From Flavobacterium alvei (lineage in GTDB: Bacteria > Bacteroidota > Bacteroidia > Flavobacteriales > Flavobacteriaceae): a DNA stretch of 64,000 bases. Each line of letters starts with the position of its first letter. The first letter of the stretch is position 1. The position numbers and the translations under genes were made by a program. Positions 16,969 through 25,492 of the stretch are shown in pieces. Where the stretch lies: assembly GCF_002920895.1 (NCBI RefSeq), contig NZ_PQVG01000004.1:186001-250000 (forward strand), in the 5' to 3' direction. The notes beneath the pieces are model-generated. The model made no database searches and had not been told where the DNA came from. It saw only the letters and a list, made by a program, of their open reading frames with translations.

Positions 16969-17407
16969 AATCTTTAATTTTTGTAAATGTAATATTTTGT
17001 TTTTTGAAAATAATAGCAAGAACTAAAAGAACACTTTGCTGAAGAAGAATTATATAGTATCCATAACCCAACATATCGTAAGAATTGTAAAAAGAAATAA
17101 ACATTAATCCTAATGTTAAAACAATCAACAACAAACTTATATTTTTTCTATTAAAAAAAAGTAAAACTGGTGAAAACACAAGTGAAAAAATCACTAGAAT
17201 AAACGCTAAAAATTCAAAAATATCCAAATAAGTAATGGATGGAAAGGTAAAAAAGTCAAATAAATACTTTATAAAAGGGTCATAATAGTAATCTATAGAA
17301 CCACCACCATCCAAACCACATCCAATGATTATAACTTTATTATAAGGCAGAAATAATGAAATTAATCCAACAAGGCTAAAAATAAAAAGACTAGTTTTTT
17401 TATACAT
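16955..17407 (-). CDS. Small integral membrane protein of unknown function
   Basis: A 150-residue protein with four predicted membrane helices (about residues 6-27, 55-80, 88-105 and 110-135) and a Tyr/Gly-rich loop after the first helix. I do not recognise the family. The 3' end overlaps the start of the SpmAB-like gene by 14 bases, so the two are probably translated together. Upstream, on the same strand, the exonuclease gene ends 11 bases before it. Confidence 0.7.
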   Translation of the reverse strand: MYKKTSLFIFSLVGLISLFLPYNKVIIIGCGLDGGGSIDYYYDPFIKYLFDFFTFPSITYLDIFEFLAFILVIFSLVFSPVLLFFNRKNISLLLIVLTLGLMFISFYNSYDMLGYGYYIILLQQSVLLVLAIIFKKQNITFTKIKDYGIK

Positions 17408-17417
17408 TTAGATTAAT

Positions 17418-18131
17418 TTAAACGTGAATAATCTCCTCTTCAATCAATAAATCCTCTCGTCTCAAACGCAAGAAAATCTGAGCCACGGCAATGGTATCTT
17501 TTTCGCAATAGGTCACGATTCTATCAATATCTTTTTCTACATAAAAAACATGACCCACTTGACTGCCGTCGATATCGCCTTTGGGAGAAGGAATTCCGAG
17601 GACTTTGCACATTAATTTCAAGGAAGTAAAATGTTTGTAATCGCCAAATTTCCACAATTCTAATGTGTCTAAATGCGGAATTTCCCAAGGTTTTTTGCCA
17701 AACAAATTCAATTTATCGGGAATGGCAATGTTGTTGATGATCATTCGACGTGCAAGGAACGGAATATCGAATTCCTTGGCATTATGGCCACACAAAACGT
17801 GTTGTGGTTGGTTGAAATGATTGTTCAACAGATTATTGAAATCCTTCAAAAGTTTGGGTTCTTCTCCAAAAAAAGAGGTCACCCTAAAGTTTCGAATATC
17901 GCTTTTAATCACAAAATAACCCACCGAAATGCAGACAATTTTCCCAAATTCGGCCCAAATTCCAGCTCGGTCATAAAAATCTTCGGGCGTGTATTCGTCT
18001 TTGCGCTGGTATTGGGTTTTGTGTTCCCAAAGCGTTTTCATTTCTTCATCCAAAGTATTGAAATCGGCCACTTCTGGAACGGTTTCGATGTCGAGAAACA
18101 AAATGTTGTTGAGGTTTATTTTTTCTATCAT
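17418..18131 (-). CDS. DnaQ-like 3'-5' exonuclease (PolB-like exonuclease domain)
   Basis: A 237-residue DEDD-superfamily nuclease of the predicted PolB-like 3'-5' exonuclease family. Exo I is LFLDIETVPE with metal-binding Asp and Glu near residues 14-16. Exo II is GHNAKEFDIPFL, and Exo III is the YCEKD motif near residue 210. It would remove nucleotides from DNA or RNA 3' ends in the cytosol. Specificity cannot be read from the sequence. A long perfect inverted repeat separates it from ogt on the same strand. Confidence 0.88.
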   Translation of the reverse strand: MIEKINLNNILFLDIETVPEVADFNTLDEEMKTLWEHKTQYQRKDEYTPEDFYDRAGIWAEFGKIVCISVGYFVIKSDIRNFRVTSFFGEEPKLLKDFNNLLNNHFNQPQHVLCGHNAKEFDIPFLARRMIINNIAIPDKLNLFGKKPWEIPHLDTLELWKFGDYKHFTSLKLMCKVLGIPSPKGDIDGSQVGHVFYVEKDIDRIVTYCEKDTIAVAQIFLRLRREDLLIEEEIIHV

Positions 18132-18141
18132 TGCAATGTAG

Positions 18142-18202
18142 TTTAGCCACTAATTCACGAATTTAATTAATTGTAAGGAAAATTCGTGAATTAGTGGCTA
18201 AA
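18142..18202. repeat. 23-bp perfect inverted repeat between ogt and the exonuclease gene
   Basis: The arms at 18142-18164 and 18180-18202 are perfectly complementary over 23 bp, with a 15-base loop. The core reads CACTAATTCACGAATT. It lies downstream of ogt on the minus strand and can fold into a very stable hairpin, but it lacks a T-tract. It looks like one of the dispersed intergenic palindromes of this genome rather than a simple terminator. Confidence 0.7.
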
Positions 18203-18205
18203 ATT

Positions 18206-18676
18206 TTAAAACAATCTTTGTTGCGTAGTTGGGTTTTCGTGTTCCAAAAGCCATTTTTTGCGCCACAATCCGCCAGCATAACCCGTGAGAGAACCATCTG
18301 TCCCGATTACACGGTGACAAGGAACGACAATCCAAAGCGGGTTTTTCCCATTGGCTGAAGCCACAGCACGAATGGCTTTGAAATCGCCCAATTTCTTGGA
18401 TAATTCCAAATACGACATTGTTTTTCCGAAAGGAATTTCGAGTAGCGCTTTCCAGACTTTTTGTTGAAATTCAGTACCCATTGGGTTTAATTTGAAATAG
18501 AAATTCGTTCTTTTCCCTTCGAAATAATCGTTGAGTTGGGAAGCGGCTTCTTGCAAAACGGTTGGAATTGCATTTGAAACTACTCCTTCATCAGAAACAG
18601 AAATTTCAGAAACACCATTTTCATCGCCCATAATTTTGGCTATTCCTAGTGGAGTTTTGACGAAGACTGTTTCCAT
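18206..18676 (-). CDS. ogt: Methylated-DNA--protein-cysteine methyltransferase
   Basis: A 156-residue suicide DNA-repair enzyme that takes alkyl groups from O6-alkylguanine. The active-site motif is VVPCHRVIG, preceded by the helix-turn-helix with AVASANGKNPL. An N-terminal Ada-like beta domain is present, and the length is typical. The ATG at 18676 gives METVFVKTPLG, matching the normal N-terminus; a TTG 30 bases upstream is a weaker alternative. Confidence 0.95.
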   Translation of the reverse strand: METVFVKTPLGIAKIMGDENGVSEISVSDEGVVSNAIPTVLQEAASQLNDYFEGKRTNFYFKLNPMGTEFQQKVWKALLEIPFGKTMSYLELSKKLGDFKAIRAVASANGKNPLWIVVPCHRVIGTDGSLTGYAGGLWRKKWLLEHENPTTQQRLF

Positions 18677-18756
18677 AGTTTTAGAATTGAATTGCAAAGT
18701 ACGCAAAGTTTTGATATTTCAAACAAAGCCTTAATTTACTAATCATTAGAAAAATA

Positions 18757-18772
18757 ATGTAACCGATTACAT
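18757..18772. promoter_or_regulatory. Candidate LacI-type operator upstream of the T9SS cargo gene
   Basis: ATGTAACCGATTACAT is a 16-bp palindrome with one mismatched pair, centred on CG. It lies 96 bases upstream of the start at 18868. Its TGTAAnCGnTTACA form resembles LacI-family operators. No LacI-family regulator is encoded in this window, so the match rests on form alone. Confidence 0.4.
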
Positions 18773-18867
18773 ATTTATCGTCTAAAGGCTTGTTTTTTAT
18801 ATTATATTTTTTAATTTTATCAAAAAAAAATTATATTCATTTTTTTAATCCTAAAATCTTAATTATT

Positions 18868-19941
18868 ATGACAAAAAAATTACTCAAAAACAGATTATTC
18901 GTTGCTACGGCATTAATGCTAGTTGTCGCTTTAGCACCTATGCAATCGATAGCACAGAAGAAAATTGCCTATGTGACTAAAACCAAAACAATGGATGCAA
19001 CAGCTGCTACAGTTACAACTGATCCTATAATTAAAATGTTTGAGGCAGATTCTCGTTTTACTATAACAGTTATCCAAGACGATGGAAATGGTTCTTCTGC
19101 AGTAAATTTAAGCCAATACGATTTACTTGTAATACAGGAAAGTTTTGGAGGTGGTGATAATGTACTTAAACCAGCTGGAATTTATGCAATCAAAAATCTT
19201 ACAATTCCCGTTATTTACAACAAAGCATATGCTCTAAAATCTACTAGAGCACTAACAGCATCTGCTGCTGTTCCTGCCGATGTTGCAGATTTAGCTATTA
19301 CGGTTCCAGCTGCTAAACAAAGTAATCCTTTGTTTACTGGAGTAACTTTTACTAATGATGCTGTTGCCATTTTTAATGCGCAATATACTGATGCTGGAGC
19401 TCCAACTGGTACATTAAAAAGTCTTCAAAAAGATTCTGGAATAGAGTTATCAGCTACTGGAACTAATTTAGCTTTAGTAACTGGTGTTACTGCGACAGAT
19501 GCAGCTATTGTACTTAATGATATTCCTGGGGGAACTTCTTTTGGAACAGGTGGCAGTGATATACTTCCTTTGACTTCACGCATGATTGCTTTTTCATGGA
19601 ACTTCGGAGCAATTTGCGGTGGAAATGGAACAAATATGACAGCTAATGCATTGAAAATTTGGAAAAATGCTGCTCTTATTTTGACAGGACAGTCTTTAGG
19701 ATTAAAAGAAAACGCTTTGGCATCAGATAGTATTTCAGTATATCCAAACCCTACTAATGGTTTAGTTACTGTGAATAGCACAGCAGCTGTAAAAGCAATT
19801 ACTGTTTATGATACTACAGGAAAACAAATTTCTGCAAGCAAAACTAATACAGTTGATTTGTCTAACCAAGCTAAAGGAGTTTACTTGGTACAAGTTCAAA
19901 CAGAAAATGGTTCTACTTCCAAAAAAGTTGTGGTAGAATAA
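18868..19941 (+). CDS. T9SS-exported protein with type A sorting domain
   Basis: From the ATG at 18868 the protein has 357 residues: a signal peptide of about 28 residues, a body of about 255 residues, then a type A T9SS C-terminal domain from about residue 285 (SVYPNPTNG ... GVYLVQVQTENG). That domain targets it across the outer membrane for surface anchoring or release. The body is rich in Ala, Thr and Gly. Its first half has alternating beta/alpha segments around QYDLLVIQESFGGG, which vaguely recall a ThuA/GATase-like fold; I would not assign a function. The in-frame ATG at 18790 would place about 26 residues before the signal peptide and was rejected. A LacI-like palindrome lies upstream and a strong terminator follows. 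Confidence 0.8.
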   Translation: MTKKLLKNRLFVATALMLVVALAPMQSIAQKKIAYVTKTKTMDATAATVTTDPIIKMFEADSRFTITVIQDDGNGSSAVNLSQYDLLVIQESFGGGDNVLKPAGIYAIKNLTIPVIYNKAYALKSTRALTASAAVPADVADLAITVPAAKQSNPLFTGVTFTNDAVAIFNAQYTDAGAPTGTLKSLQKDSGIELSATGTNLALVTGVTATDAAIVLNDIPGGTSFGTGGSDILPLTSRMIAFSWNFGAICGGNGTNMTANALKIWKNAALILTGQSLGLKENALASDSISVYPNPTNGLVTVNSTAAVKAITVYDTTGKQISASKTNTVDLSNQAKGVYLVQVQTENGSTSKKVVVE

Positions 19942-19964
19942 ATCACTAATAATTTTAAAATAAG

Positions 19965-20007
19965 AAAGAGGCTGTTTCGCAAGTTAGTGAAACAGCCTCT
20001 TTTTTTG
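19965..20007 (+). terminator. Rho-independent terminator after the T9SS cargo gene
   Basis: A 14-bp perfect stem pairs AAAGAGGCTGTTTC (19965-19978) with GAAACAGCCTCTTT (19989-20002), followed by continuous T. It separates this gene from the convergent cytochrome gene. Confidence 0.9.
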
Positions 20008-20028
20008 TTGCAAAAACACTGATGGGTA

Positions 20029-20421
20029 TTATTTCAGAGTCGAATAAACATAAGCTTCTAAAGCCTTCAATTCTTCCTCCGAAAAAGTCTTGGTGAGTTC
20101 TAAATTGGGTTTCATTACTGCGTATTGGGTTGGATCAACAATTGGTTCTCCTTCGCCCTTTAGAAATGAAACTATATCTCCATTTTTGTCTTTATAGATT
20201 TTGGCAATATCTTGCAAACTGGGTCCAACGAGTTTTACATCGGGTTTGTGACAAGCTACGCAAGCTCCTTTTCCAACAAAAATTTCCGCTCCTAACTCTT
20301 CTGGTTTTTGAGTTTCGGTGGTGGTTTCAGTTGTGGTTTCGGGTTTTCCAAAGGATTCTTCGCTCTCTTTTTTACAAGATACAAATGCCAATACGGATAA
20401 TAAAAATATAACTTTCTTCAT
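20029..20421 (-). CDS. Small c-type cytochrome lipoprotein
   Basis: A 130-residue lipoprotein with lipobox ending FVSC (Cys16), a Thr/Glu-rich linker, then a class I cytochrome c domain. The heme is attached at CVACH (Cys54, Cys57, His58), and Met103 in YAVMKPN is the likely sixth ligand. It would act as a periplasmic electron carrier. It starts 4 bases after the hemB stop, so the last gene of the heme-synthesis run encodes a heme-binding product. Confidence 0.88.
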   Translation of the reverse strand: MKKVIFLLSVLAFVSCKKESEESFGKPETTTETTTETQKPEELGAEIFVGKGACVACHKPDVKLVGPSLQDIAKIYKDKNGDIVSFLKGEGEPIVDPTQYAVMKPNLELTKTFSEEELKALEAYVYSTLK

Positions 20422-20424
20422 TGA

Positions 20425-21420
20425 TTATTTATTTAAAAGTATTGCAGCTTCTTTGGCAAAATAAGTTGAAATCAGGCTTGCTCCTGCCCTTTTGATACAC
20501 ATTAATTGTTCCATCATAATCTTGTCGTTGTCGAGCCAACCTCTTTCGGCGGCAGCTTTTATCATTGCGTATTCACCGGATACGTGAAAAACCGTTACGG
20601 GAACATTCACAGCATTTTTTACTTCACGAACGATATCCAAATAAGCGATTCCAGGTTTTACCATCACCATATCGGCACCTTCTTCTACGTCCCAAACGGC
20701 TTCTTTGATGGCTTCGATTCGATTAGCATAATCCATTTGGTAGGTTTTCTTGTCTTTTGGAACTTCAATATCAGATTCTCTTGGCGCACTGTCCAAAGCA
20801 TCACGGAAAGGCCCGTAAAATGCCGAAGCATATTTAGCCGAATAACTCATAATCCCCACGTTGTGGAAACCTGCCGCATCCAAACCTTGTCGCAAACGCA
20901 AAACTCGACCGTCCATCATATCGGAAGGAGCAACAAAATCGGCTCCAGCCTGAGCGTGGGAAACAGCCATTTTTACCAAAGCATCGTTGGTGGAGTCATT
21001 TTCCACATCGCCATTAGCAATAATACCGTCGTGGCCATAAATAGAATAAGGGTCTAACGCCACATCGGGCATTACTATCATTTCTGGACACGCTTTTTTA
21101 ATGGCTTTAATAGCCCTTTGCATTAATCCATCAGGATTCCAAGCTTCTTTTCCTGTATTGTCCTTTAGGGATTCATCTACTTTTACATAAATGTTTACAG
21201 CACGAATTCCTAAAGCAAAAAGTTCTTTGACTTCTTCTACAGTTAAATCTATCGAACGACGGTAAATGCCAACCATCGAAGGGATTTCAACTTTTACGTT
21301 TTCGCCTTCAGCAATAAACATCGGAAACATAAAATCGGATGGACTTAATGTTGTTTCACGAACTAAGGAACGAATGCTTTCATTCACACGTAATCTTCTG
21401 CCTCTTTGTAATGGGAACAT
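20425..21420 (-). CDS. hemB: Delta-aminolevulinic acid dehydratase (porphobilinogen synthase)
   Basis: A 331-residue enzyme that condenses two 5-aminolevulinate molecules to porphobilinogen. The active-site block DFVAPSDMMDGR and the Schiff-base Lys in MVMVKPG are present. The metal site reads DVALDPYSIYGHDG, with Asp residues in place of the Cys set of zinc enzymes, so it should be the magnesium-type, non-zinc class. It is next to last in the minus-strand hem run. Confidence 0.95.
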   Translation of the reverse strand: MFPLQRGRRLRVNESIRSLVRETTLSPSDFMFPMFIAEGENVKVEIPSMVGIYRRSIDLTVEEVKELFALGIRAVNIYVKVDESLKDNTGKEAWNPDGLMQRAIKAIKKACPEMIVMPDVALDPYSIYGHDGIIANGDVENDSTNDALVKMAVSHAQAGADFVAPSDMMDGRVLRLRQGLDAAGFHNVGIMSYSAKYASAFYGPFRDALDSAPRESDIEVPKDKKTYQMDYANRIEAIKEAVWDVEEGADMVMVKPGIAYLDIVREVKNAVNVPVTVFHVSGEYAMIKAAAERGWLDNDKIMMEQLMCIKRAGASLISTYFAKEAAILLNK

Positions 21421-21476
21421 ACTATTTTGTTTAAATTGTTTTAAAGTTTAAGTTTTAAAGTTTTTTTACTTTGTAC

Positions 21477-22379
21477 TTAAACCCAATTTTTTGGTTTTTC
21501 TAATACTTTCAATAACTTTTCTTCTTCGCTTCCTATTTCAGGATGATGGTCATACACCCACTGAACGTGTGGTGGCAAACTCATCAGGATACTTTCAATT
21601 CTACCGTTGGTTTTTAAGCCAAATAAAGTGCCTTTGTCGTGAACTAAATTGAACTCCACATAACGACCACGACGGATTTCCTGCCAAGTTCTATTGGCAT
21701 CCGAATATACTAAATTTTTTCTTTTTTCGACAATTGGAACATAGGCTTCAAGAAAACTGTTTCCGACTTCGGTAACAAAATCGAACCAATTTTCCATTGA
21801 CATTGTATCGGTTGCTTTGCAATAATCGAAAAACAATCCGCCAATTCCTCGTGCTTCGTTACGATGTGCATTCCAAAAATACCCATCACATTGTTTTTTA
21901 TATTTTGGATAAAAAGCTGGATTGTGCTTATCACAAGCTGTTTTGCAAGTTTGATGAAAATGAACGGCATCTTCCTCAAACAGATAATAAGGCGTTAAAT
22001 CTTGTCCGCCGCCAAACCATTGCTGAATCACGTTTCCATTGTCATCATACATTTCGAAATAGCGCCAGTTTGCGTGAACCGTTGGCACCATTGGACTTTT
22101 TGGATGAATGACCAAACTCAATCCACAGGCAAAAAAATCAGCTTCGCCAACGTTGAATAATTTTTGCATAGAATCTGGCAATTTTCCGTGAACAGCCGAT
22201 ATATTAACACCGCCTTTCTCGAAAACTTTACCGTTTTCAATAACGCGGGTTCTTCCTCCTCCACCTTCTTGTCGTTCCCAAAGATCTTCTCGAAATTTGG
22301 CTTGACCATCAACGGCTTCTAATCCTGCTACGATTTGGTCTTGAAGGTTTTGTATGTAGGTGTAAAATTTATTTTTCAT
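21477..22379 (-). CDS. hemF: Oxygen-dependent coproporphyrinogen III oxidase
   Basis: A 300-residue aerobic enzyme converting coproporphyrinogen III to protoporphyrinogen IX. Family blocks are HANWRYFEM, WFGGGQDLTPYYLFEEDAVHFH and the C-terminal LMSLPPHVQWVYDH. HemF needs O2, which implies an aerobic or microaerobic lifestyle; no oxygen-independent HemN is seen here. Its ATG overlaps the stop of the upstream unknown gene by one base. Confidence 0.95.
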   Translation of the reverse strand: MKNKFYTYIQNLQDQIVAGLEAVDGQAKFREDLWERQEGGGGRTRVIENGKVFEKGGVNISAVHGKLPDSMQKLFNVGEADFFACGLSLVIHPKSPMVPTVHANWRYFEMYDDNGNVIQQWFGGGQDLTPYYLFEEDAVHFHQTCKTACDKHNPAFYPKYKKQCDGYFWNAHRNEARGIGGLFFDYCKATDTMSMENWFDFVTEVGNSFLEAYVPIVEKRKNLVYSDANRTWQEIRRGRYVEFNLVHDKGTLFGLKTNGRIESILMSLPPHVQWVYDHHPEIGSEEEKLLKVLEKPKNWV

Positions 22380-22744
22380 TATAAATTTGCTTTCGCAACA
22401 GCGATTTTATTGAATATCCCAAATGAAAAAATCTTGCTTTCGGTTTGAATATGATTATAAATGGCAATAGATTTTTCAGATAAATCAATTGAATTTTCTT
22501 TGGAAAAAGCTATCAAAAAATCGGCAAATTGCTCTTGTTGATTCCAATCTAAATGCAAACGGTCTAAAAGAAAAATCAAATCATCGTTTGGTATTGCAAA
22601 CAAACTTTCGACATTCAGCCCAAAATCTTTTAAAGCTTCTTCTATTTCAACCTCTTTTTCAGGCACAAAAACCAAAGAAAGCAACGTCTTTAACACATTG
22701 TCTATTCGAATACTTTCCTGATCTCGTAAACCTTTGTTGAGCAT
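22379..22744 (-). CDS. Unknown protein embedded in the heme operon
   Basis: A 121-residue, probably cytosolic, acidic alpha-helical protein that I do not recognise. It has no signal peptide, no membrane helix and no obvious metal or heme motif. Landmarks are DDLIFLLDRLHLDWNQQEQFADFL in the middle and a hydrophobic C-terminal helix. It starts 9 bases after hemE and its stop overlaps the hemF start (TAATG), so it is tightly coupled to both. That position suggests a link to heme synthesis or its regulation. Confidence 0.75.
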   Translation of the reverse strand: MLNKGLRDQESIRIDNVLKTLLSLVFVPEKEVEIEEALKDFGLNVESLFAIPNDDLIFLLDRLHLDWNQQEQFADFLIAFSKENSIDLSEKSIAIYNHIQTESKIFSFGIFNKIAVAKANL

Positions 22745-22752
22745 TTTTGAAC

Positions 22753-23781
22753 TTACTTTTGTCTGTACTCCTTCACCGCATCCACAAAAGCTTTGGCGTG
22801 ATCTACAGGAATATTGGGTAAAATTCCGTGGCCTAAATTGGCGATGTATTTGTCTTTTCCGAATTCGTCAATCATTTCGTGCACCATTTTCTTGATGGTT
22901 GGAATTGGCGACAATAATCTTGAAGGGTCAAAATTTCCTTGTAAAGTCACGTTTCCGCCAGACAAATAACGAGCATTTCTTGGTGTACAAGTCCAATCTA
23001 CTCCAAGAGCAGATGCTTTGCTTTTTCCCATTTCGCCAAGAGCAAACCAACATCCTTTTCCGAAAACAATAACCGGCGTAATATCTGCCAAGGCATCCAC
23101 AATTTGGTTGATGTATTTCCAGGAGAATTCCTGATAATCTGTTGGTGAAAGCATTCCGCCCCAAGAATCGAAAATCTGGATGGCGTTGCAACCTGCTTTT
23201 ACTTTTTCTTTCAAATATAAAATAGTCGTATCTGTAATTTTTTGCAATAAAGTATGCGCTGCAACAGGGTTCGAGAAACAAAATCCTTTGGCAGTGTCAA
23301 AACTTTTCGAACCCTTCCCTTCCACGGCATAACAGAAAATCGTCCAAGGCGAACCAGCAAAACCTATCAAAGGCACCTCATCGTTCAACATTTCTTTGGT
23401 CAATTTTACGGCATCAAAAACGTAGCCTAAAGTTTCGTTTACGTCTGGAACATAAACTTGATTTACTTGCTCCATTGTGCGAATTGGATTGGGGATAATC
23501 GGGCCCAAATTATCTTTCAATTCCACGTGAATTCCCATTGCTCTTGGCACCACCAAAATATCCGAAAACAAAATTGCAGCATCTGGACCAACAATGCGAA
23601 TGGGTTGCACCGTGATTTCAGCAGCCAATTCCGGAGTTTCACAACGAGTAAAAAAATCATATTTATCACGCAATGCTCTAAATTCTGGCAAATATCTTCC
23701 CGCTTGACGCATCATCCAAACCGGTGGACGTTCTACTGTTTCTCCTCTTAATGCTTTTAAAAATAGGTCGTTCTTTATCAT
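22753..23781 (-). CDS. hemE: Uroporphyrinogen decarboxylase
   Basis: A 342-residue enzyme that decarboxylates uroporphyrinogen III to coproporphyrinogen III. The N-terminal signature [17 protein letters not shown] is present, as is the [16 protein letters not shown] segment. The ATG at 23781 ([13 protein letters not shown]) fits the usual start; the in-frame ATG at 23814 adds 11 unmatched residues. An inverted repeat precedes it. Confidence 0.95.
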   Translation of the reverse strand: MIKNDLFLKALRGETVERPPVWMMRQAGRYLPEFRALRDKYDFFTRCETPELAAEITVQPIRIVGPDAAILFSDILVVPRAMGIHVELKDNLGPIIPNPIRTMEQVNQVYVPDVNETLGYVFDAVKLTKEMLNDEVPLIGFAGSPWTIFCYAVEGKGSKSFDTAKGFCFSNPVAAHTLLQKITDTTILYLKEKVKAGCNAIQIFDSWGGMLSPTDYQEFSWKYINQIVDALADITPVIVFGKGCWFALGEMGKSKASALGVDWTCTPRNARYLSGGNVTLQGNFDPSRLLSPIPTIKKMVHEMIDEFGKDKYIANLGHGILPNIPVDHAKAFVDAVKEYRQK

Positions 23782-23802
23782 TTTCGTTTTTTTATCGTTC
23801 AA

Positions 23803-23834
23803 CAGACCTAACAAGTTTTAAAAACCTGTTAAGT
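23803..23834. repeat. Imperfect inverted repeat between hemD and hemE
   Basis: GACCTAACAAGTTTT and AAAACCTGTTAAGTC pair with two mismatches around a very short loop. The form is like a dispersed palindrome (CCTAACAGGTTTT type) that I recall from Bacteroidota intergenic regions. In the leader of hemE it could form a hairpin that changes expression within the operon. Confidence 0.5.
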
Positions 23835-23839
23835 CAAAA

Positions 23840-24505
23840 TTATTTATATTCTTCGATTACATCCTCAATCAAGTTATCAACCGATGGTTGATCCGCGACT
23901 ATTATATTTCTGGTTGTTTTTTCCAAAGTTTCGGCAGTGGTTTCGCCAATGCAAAAGCAAATTTCGTTTTTTATTTTGTTTTCCTTCAAATAACTTTCAA
24001 TAGCTGACGGACTGAAAAACAGGATTCCATCAACTGGCGTTTTTATTTTTTGTGGCGTCAAAGTCGTTTCATACACTTGAATTTCGTTGAAGTTGACTTT
24101 GGCTGCTTTCAAGGCTTTCGGCAAGGTCTCTTTTCGTAAATTTCCGCTGAAAAAAGTATAACTTTCCTTGGCATAAATCAAGGTGATGATTTCGGCCAAA
24201 TCGAAAGCATAATCAACATAAACTTCGACCGTAAAACCATTTTCTTCCAACAATGCCTTGGTTTTCATTCCCACACAAAACACGTTTTTGGATTTTAATT
24301 CGCCGCATTTGGGATGAAGTAAAACGCTTTGAGCCGCATTTTGACTAGTGAAAATCAGATTGTCGTTAATTCCTTTTAAGTCAAAATCTGAGTTTTCGGT
24401 TTTGATGAAATTGGCTTCGGTTACTGAAAAACCTGCATTCAATAAGGCTTGCTTTTGATGGCTCAAAAGTATTTTTGTGGATAGAATGCTGATTGGGTTA
24501 CTCAT
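23840..24505 (-). CDS. hemD: Uroporphyrinogen-III synthase
   Basis: A 221-residue protein of the poorly conserved HemD family, which cyclises and flips ring D of hydroxymethylbilane. It shows the two-domain alternating alpha/beta layout and the family signature region FFSPSAIESYL near residue 165. Identification is supported by position, since its ATG overlaps the hemC stop by one base. Confidence 0.88.
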   Translation of the reverse strand: MSNPISILSTKILLSHQKQALLNAGFSVTEANFIKTENSDFDLKGINDNLIFTSQNAAQSVLLHPKCGELKSKNVFCVGMKTKALLEENGFTVEVYVDYAFDLAEIITLIYAKESYTFFSGNLRKETLPKALKAAKVNFNEIQVYETTLTPQKIKTPVDGILFFSPSAIESYLKENKIKNEICFCIGETTAETLEKTTRNIIVADQPSVDNLIEDVIEEYK

Positions 24506-25434
24506 TATTTCTTCAAACTCTCTTTTATAGTTGCCATCAACTCCGCACCTCCATTATCCAAAATTTCTTTGGCGCAATTGAAACCTAATTTTTTCCATTC
24601 TTCAACGGGTGCGATTTTTTCAATTTCCAGTTTTTGCTTTCCATCAATAGACAGCAAAGCACCTTTGAAAGTAAAAGTGTCTTCCAATTCGCAATATTTT
24701 GCCAATGCGCCAATGGGTGCGGTACAACCGCCTTCGAGTGTTTTCAGGAATTGTCTTTCGATGTAAGTACAAATTTCGGTTTCTACATCATTGAGTTGAG
24801 AAACAGCATCGAGAACAAATTCATCGTTACCCATTGCCACAACAACCATTGCACCTTGAGCTGGTGCTGGAATCATCCAATCCAGATTGATGAAATCGGT
24901 TGGTTTCAAATTGATTCTTTCTAAACCTGCAGCGGCAAAAACAGCTCCGCTCCAATCACTTTCGGTTAGTTTTTGCATTCGAGTGTTCACATTTCCACGC
25001 AAATCGACTACTGTATGATTGGGATATTTGTTCAACCACATCGATTGACGACGCAAACTTCCTGTGGCTATTGTTGCGTTTTCTTCCAGAAAATCGAGGT
25101 TTCCTTTGTGAACCAAAATATCCAAAGTGTTGGCTCTTTGGAGAACTGCGGCTTGAACAATCCCAATAGGCAAGGCCGTTGGCACGTCTTTCATCGAATG
25201 CACGGCAATATCGACTTGTCCATTTATCATGGCAATATCTAATGTTTTTGTGAAAATTCCGGTGATTCCGAGTTCGTAAAGGGGTTTGTCGAGAATGATG
25301 TCGCCTTGCGATTTTACGGCAATAATTTCAGTTTTATAACCTAAATCGTTTAGCTTTTTTTGAACTGTATGGGCTTGCCAAAGAGCTAATTCGCTGTCGC
25401 GAGTCCCAATCCGAATTGTTTTTTTTGAATTCAT
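24505..25434 (-). CDS. hemC: Porphobilinogen deaminase (hydroxymethylbilane synthase)
   Basis: A 309-residue enzyme that joins four porphobilinogens. The start IRIGTRDSELALWQA, the HSMKDVPTALP block and the dipyrromethane-cofactor Cys in LEGGCTAPIGA are all present. Coupled to hemD by a one-base overlap. Confidence 0.96.
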   Translation of the reverse strand: MNSKKTIRIGTRDSELALWQAHTVQKKLNDLGYKTEIIAVKSQGDIILDKPLYELGITGIFTKTLDIAMINGQVDIAVHSMKDVPTALPIGIVQAAVLQRANTLDILVHKGNLDFLEENATIATGSLRRQSMWLNKYPNHTVVDLRGNVNTRMQKLTESDWSGAVFAAAGLERINLKPTDFINLDWMIPAPAQGAMVVVAMGNDEFVLDAVSQLNDVETEICTYIERQFLKTLEGGCTAPIGALAKYCELEDTFTFKGALLSIDGKQKLEIEKIAPVEEWKKLGFNCAKEILDNGGAELMATIKESLKK

Positions 25435-25492
25435 TAAACCTTTTTTCTTTTTTTTTAAACCATAAAGATATTAAGGTTTGTTTAGATTTTTA

